NCBI GenBank assembly: GCA_002698965.1
Contig: PAAT01000019.1
Span: 1-37,772, forward strand
Direction of reading: 5' to 3'
Source: Rhodopirellula sp.
GTDB taxonomy: Bacteria > Planctomycetota > Planctomycetia > Pirellulales > Pirellulaceae
DNA length: 37,772 nucleotides
Translations under genes and position numbers: made by a program
Shown here: piece after piece, positions 34,995 through 37,772 of the stretch
How positions within the stretch are numbered: position 1 is the stretch's first letter
Layout of the letters: each line of letters opens with the position of its first letter
Notes under the pieces: generated by a model
The model's input: only the letters and a program-made list of their open reading frames with translations
What the model was told of the DNA's origin: nothing
The model's database searches: none

Positions 34995-36275
34995 TCAGCC
35001 ATTTAACACATCTGAAACGAAGTCTGGTAGATTGCCTGCGTCATCAAAGGGCAGTTCCTGCAAATCACTGAGTTGCTCCAGGTCTTCTCGAGCCTGCACT
35101 TGATCTAAATAGGCTTCACTACATACAAACTCAGCTACATTAAGCGTGTTGCGGATCCATACAAAACGAATATCCTGTGGTTCGGTCAAACCCACTGACT
35201 GTGAGATCACATCAAAAATCTCAGCATCTGTTTCGTAGTCAAGCGGACTCATGGCAGCCGTAATATGGCCCCCGGTAATGCAGTTGATCCGAGTAATCTT
35301 GTGATCCACTTCCCGGGCTACCCGACTACGGCAGAACTCCGCCATCCCCAGACCGGTTGCGTTTCCATGGGTGACCGGAGTGAGGCCTCGCATTGCGATG
35401 TACTTCACCCGTGGTGTTTCATCACCTGTTGCACGATGGTCGTTGTACTTACGACCAATCACGTTTGTGTCCATACCTGAACCACTAATATCTTTGCCCA
35501 TCTCATCAATAGCTAAAAACTGTACTTCTTCAAAAGGGAGGCTTGGCATGTACTTCTTAGCCAGAATCAGAAGTTCTTTTTCCCGTTCTTCAAATTTTTC
35601 AGGTGCTACGGCTTCCACCAAAGCGGTGTGATCGAATTGGTTTTCAACCAAGGCCAAGCCTGCAACCACTCCACACTTATCGAGTACTTCCTTTGCAACG
35701 CTGCGCACGATTTGGCCAAAACTGTAGTCGTTGATAGCCCGGTGATAAATCTTCGCCCCATTATGCTTACCAAGCCCGATCAGCATCATCTTCATCAAGC
35801 CACTCTCGATATCACCAGCAAAATTAGTGTGTGGTTTGACGCGGTTACAGACAACAACATGGTCTGCTTCCCAGGCGTGCTTATCGAAATGAACCGGAAA
35901 CCCTTCGGCAGCCTGACAAACGATGTGTGTCTCCATCGAGGCCTTGATCGGGCAACCGAGGAATTGTTCCGACATGCCGTAACCTTCAATGATCGCGCGC
36001 TGGCCTTCCGCAGTACCTCCACCGTGACTTCCCATTGCCGGCACAACAAAAGGCGCACCGCCTAATGCCTGAATGTGCTGTACAATCCCGCGGATGGCAA
36101 TGTGCATGTTGGCTATACCCCGACTCCCTGCAGAGATGGCAACCGTATCTCCCGGCTTGATTTTTTGGCCAAGATCCAGCCGCGTTAACTGCACTTCCAC
36201 TTCCATTGCGACATCTTCGCATTCGACTGCCTGGAAATGCTGTCGCACTTTGAATACTTTTGGTAAGTTTGCCAT
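34995..36275 (-). CDS. LarA-like protein (nickel-pincer racemase/epimerase family, DUF2088)
   Basis: The product has 426 residues with the LarA fold pattern. Candidate equivalents of LarA catalytic and cofactor residues are His84 (MGSHGGGT), His149 (KPHTNFAGD), Lys162 (GLMKMMLIGLG, for the lysine that carries the nickel pincer) and His178 (YHRAI). These were aligned by eye. LarA racemises lactate in Lactobacillus; relatives act on other 2-hydroxy acids, so lactate is not assumed. The cofactor synthesis genes larB, larC and larE are not in the window. It ends convergent to the channel gene, and the membrane-protein gene lies 114 bases upstream. Confidence 0.82.
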   Translation of the reverse strand: MANLPKVFKVRQHFQAVECEDVAMEVEVQLTRLDLGQKIKPGDTVAISAGSRGIANMHIAIRGIVQHIQALGGAPFVVPAMGSHGGGTAEGQRAIIEGYGMSEQFLGCPIKASMETHIVCQAAEGFPVHFDKHAWEADHVVVCNRVKPHTNFAGDIESGLMKMMLIGLGKHNGAKIYHRAINDYSFGQIVRSVAKEVLDKCGVVAGLALVENQFDHTALVEAVAPEKFEEREKELLILAKKYMPSLPFEEVQFLAIDEMGKDISGSGMDTNVIGRKYNDHRATGDETPRVKYIAMRGLTPVTHGNATGLGMAEFCRSRVAREVDHKITRINCITGGHITAAMSPLDYETDAEIFDVISQSVGLTEPQDIRFVWIRNTLNVAEFVCSEAYLDQVQAREDLEQLSDLQELPFDDAGNLPDFVSDVLNG

Positions 36276-36389
36276 CGCTTAGTTACCTGCTTAGCCTGAT
36301 CCTGAGGAATTAGGGAAGTCGTTATTTGTGCCGTTTTCATTATGCCGGATGAAGCGTCATGGCCCAACAGGTAGCGACTTTGTTTTTAG

Positions 36390-37733
36390 CTAACTCTTCA
36401 AATCAAGATGTTTTCGGAGTTGCGTACGCCAGCTTTCTATTCTGTTTGCATCCAGTCCTTCATAGTGTGTCTTCAGGTATTCTCCAATTTTTAAATAGAT
36501 CGTCTGCTTCTGTTCCTCTGTTAAAATCTTCGACGCGCGATATCTTCGAGCATCGGGACTTCTTCCAACCGCCATACAACGATATAAAAAAACACGATCG
36601 TATTCACTGCGAAGCTTCAAAGACCCCAGTTCTTCCAGCGCCGCTATCAAAGACTCTCGATCAAACTGAAAATGATTCACCGTCTCAATCAGTTCAACGC
36701 CATAAATCCAGTTAGAGTCCCGATGTCGGAAATCGCCGCCATAAATCTGGGCGGCTTCGAATCCCACCGCATGAATGACGTTACTCAATAACCCCATGGC
36801 CTGCTCATTGAGATATTTCCCGGCAACATTAGAGGCCGCTTTCTTACCTACGTTTTGCAGCAGCCACATAGCACCGGTCGCCACCGGATTGGCTCCCCAG
36901 GCAAACCGCCCGGCATACACAGCACCGCTGGCATAGTCGAGCAAAGGTTTCGCCTTTTTATAGACGCCATACGCTTTCACCGCTTTGGAGATGTACCCGT
37001 ACAGGCTCTGAATATTCATTTGCTTCACGTTCAAGGGAAGCTCATCCATTACAACTAACGTCTGTAAACAAACCCGGCTAGCGGCAAACATAATTTGCTC
37101 AGCACTGGTTTCCATTAAAGGAAACTCTGCTTCCGGTTGATAAATTCGAGCAACCGACTCCGCTATTCCCAATGCCTCATTGCGCAGCATGCGAATCTGC
37201 AGTTGGCCTTCGATTGTGTATTTGTTTTGCAGGATATTTTCAAAAATCCTCTTCGATTCCTGCTCCAAAAACTCGATCGTCTGACGATCCTTTTCCACCT
37301 GTTCAGCTAAAACTTTATCGGCAGGTAAATCTCCTCGCGCGACCGCTGCCTGCAAGCCATCATCAAGATCGATCGGAGCCGGAAACTCAGACCACTCATG
37401 AAATGCAATCAGCTTCTGTGACAAATTAGCGTGACGTTGGTCAAGTTGCCTTGCCAACATCTCCATCGTCACTTTTTGATTAGAAAGTTCTTCTTCCCAG
37501 GCCATAAGCGGGTCGGCCTGTTCACCAAGCTGCTCTAAAACTTTACTGCCAGGCCGTATAGATAATGGTTTACCAATAAGCGTTGAAAGACAAATTAAAC
37601 CAATGGTGGAAATGCCATAGGCAACATAACGAGTGGTGGGCGTAACTCCAGCTCGATCAATAATGAAAGCCATCACAAATATTACAAGCATGGCAACAAA
37701 GCAAATCACATTTTTTGCACGGTCACCACTCAT
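36390..37733 (-). CDS. Hypothetical membrane protein, two N-terminal TM segments
   Basis: I do not recognise this 447-residue family. TM1 is about residues 9-26 and TM2 about 37-54, with a short loop between. A charged, heptad-rich stretch (about 75-105 and 145-170) suggests coiled coil. Residues near 265-310 (YASGAVYAGRFAWGANPVA, ATGAMWLLQNVGKKAASNVA) form a Gly/Ala-rich amphipathic segment that may lie in or on the membrane. The C-terminal third is soluble and helical. The start ATG overlaps a TGA that ends a reading frame entering from the right edge, so it is probably the second gene of an operon. Confidence 0.75.
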   Translation of the reverse strand: MSGDRAKNVICFVAMLVIFVMAFIIDRAGVTPTTRYVAYGISTIGLICLSTLIGKPLSIRPGSKVLEQLGEQADPLMAWEEELSNQKVTMEMLARQLDQRHANLSQKLIAFHEWSEFPAPIDLDDGLQAAVARGDLPADKVLAEQVEKDRQTIEFLEQESKRIFENILQNKYTIEGQLQIRMLRNEALGIAESVARIYQPEAEFPLMETSAEQIMFAASRVCLQTLVVMDELPLNVKQMNIQSLYGYISKAVKAYGVYKKAKPLLDYASGAVYAGRFAWGANPVATGAMWLLQNVGKKAASNVAGKYLNEQAMGLLSNVIHAVGFEAAQIYGGDFRHRDSNWIYGVELIETVNHFQFDRESLIAALEELGSLKLRSEYDRVFLYRCMAVGRSPDARRYRASKILTEEQKQTIYLKIGEYLKTHYEGLDANRIESWRTQLRKHLDLKS

Positions 37734-37772
37734 GCCTGCACCTGATGGGCACGCTTGATAAACGGCAGGACC
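37730..37772 (-). CDS. C-terminal end of an unidentified gene (right edge)
   Basis: A minus-strand frame enters from the right edge and codes for VLPFIKRAHQVQA before a TGA that shares ATGA with the start of the membrane-protein gene. The four-base overlap is typical of coupled genes. Only 13 residues are visible, so nothing can be said about function. Confidence 0.45.
   Translation of the reverse strand, partial: VLPFIKRAHQVQA

Noticed and set aside
35628..36065. Plus-strand frame of 145 codons opposite the LarA-like gene
   Set aside because: No ribosome site or recognisable motif, and it is fully antisense to a well-supported gene.
1..37772. CRISPR array, transposon, prophage or tRNA genes
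   Set aside because: No regularly spaced repeats, transposase or integrase motifs, or cloverleaf-like sequences were seen on reading; a dedicated tRNA or repeat search was not possible here.

Overview
The window most likely comes from a planctomycete (phylum Planctomycetota) with moderate GC content. The clues are an RskA-like anti-sigma protein fused to a pseudopilin-like domain ending in an H-X10-DG motif, a MacB-type efflux cluster whose adaptor carries EF-hands, an FHA domain fused to an EF-P lysine ligase, and many starts with weak Shine-Dalgarno sequences. This is an inference from gene content; I cannot name a genus. No rRNA, tRNA, CRISPR array, insertion sequence or phage gene is visible. 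Every intergenic gap is under 300 bases, so coding density is ordinary.

Layout: (1) 1-6558 (+) is a tripartite efflux operon: a TolC-like outer-membrane protein cut by the left edge, an HlyD-type adaptor with three C-terminal EF-hand loops, a MacB-type ATPase and a MacB-type permease. (2) 6560-7714 (-) is a lone bioF-like gene. (3) 7906-13890 (+) is a peptide ABC importer of the Yej/Dpp/Opp class: lipoprotein, two permeases and a fused double ATPase. (4) 13887-16546 (-) holds an unrecognised gene and an ECF sigma/anti-sigma pair. (5) 16695-18796 (-) is thyA-folA preceded by a SAM methyltransferase. (6) 18811-21800 is an EF-P beta-lysylation locus: epmB (-) divergent from efp (+) and an FHA-EpmA fusion (+). 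(7) 21836-26958 (-) holds a metallophosphoesterase, a ceramidase-like protein, a family-2 glycosyltransferase, a sugar isomerase-like TIM barrel and a beta-class DNA methyltransferase. (8) 27106-32495 (-) holds a ferredoxin, lysA, a secreted protein of unknown function, infA and a trans-sulfuration enzyme. (9) 32628-37772 holds an APC transporter (-), a voltage-gated-type K+ channel with a zinc ribbon (+), a LarA-like protein (-), a two-TM membrane protein (-) and the tail of another gene at the right edge (-).

The strongest candidate for something new is the EF-P locus. EF-P keeps the modifiable Lys34, EpmB has its radical-SAM cysteines, and EpmA is preceded in the same chain by an FHA domain with all canonical phosphothreonine-binding residues. 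This suggests that EF-P modification may be coupled to Ser/Thr phosphorylation. Second-tier items are the sigma/anti-sigma pair with a pseudopilin-like extracytoplasmic domain, the EF-hand efflux adaptor, a ferredoxin with a stretched second cluster motif, and two good intrinsic terminators, one of which contains the infA stop codon.
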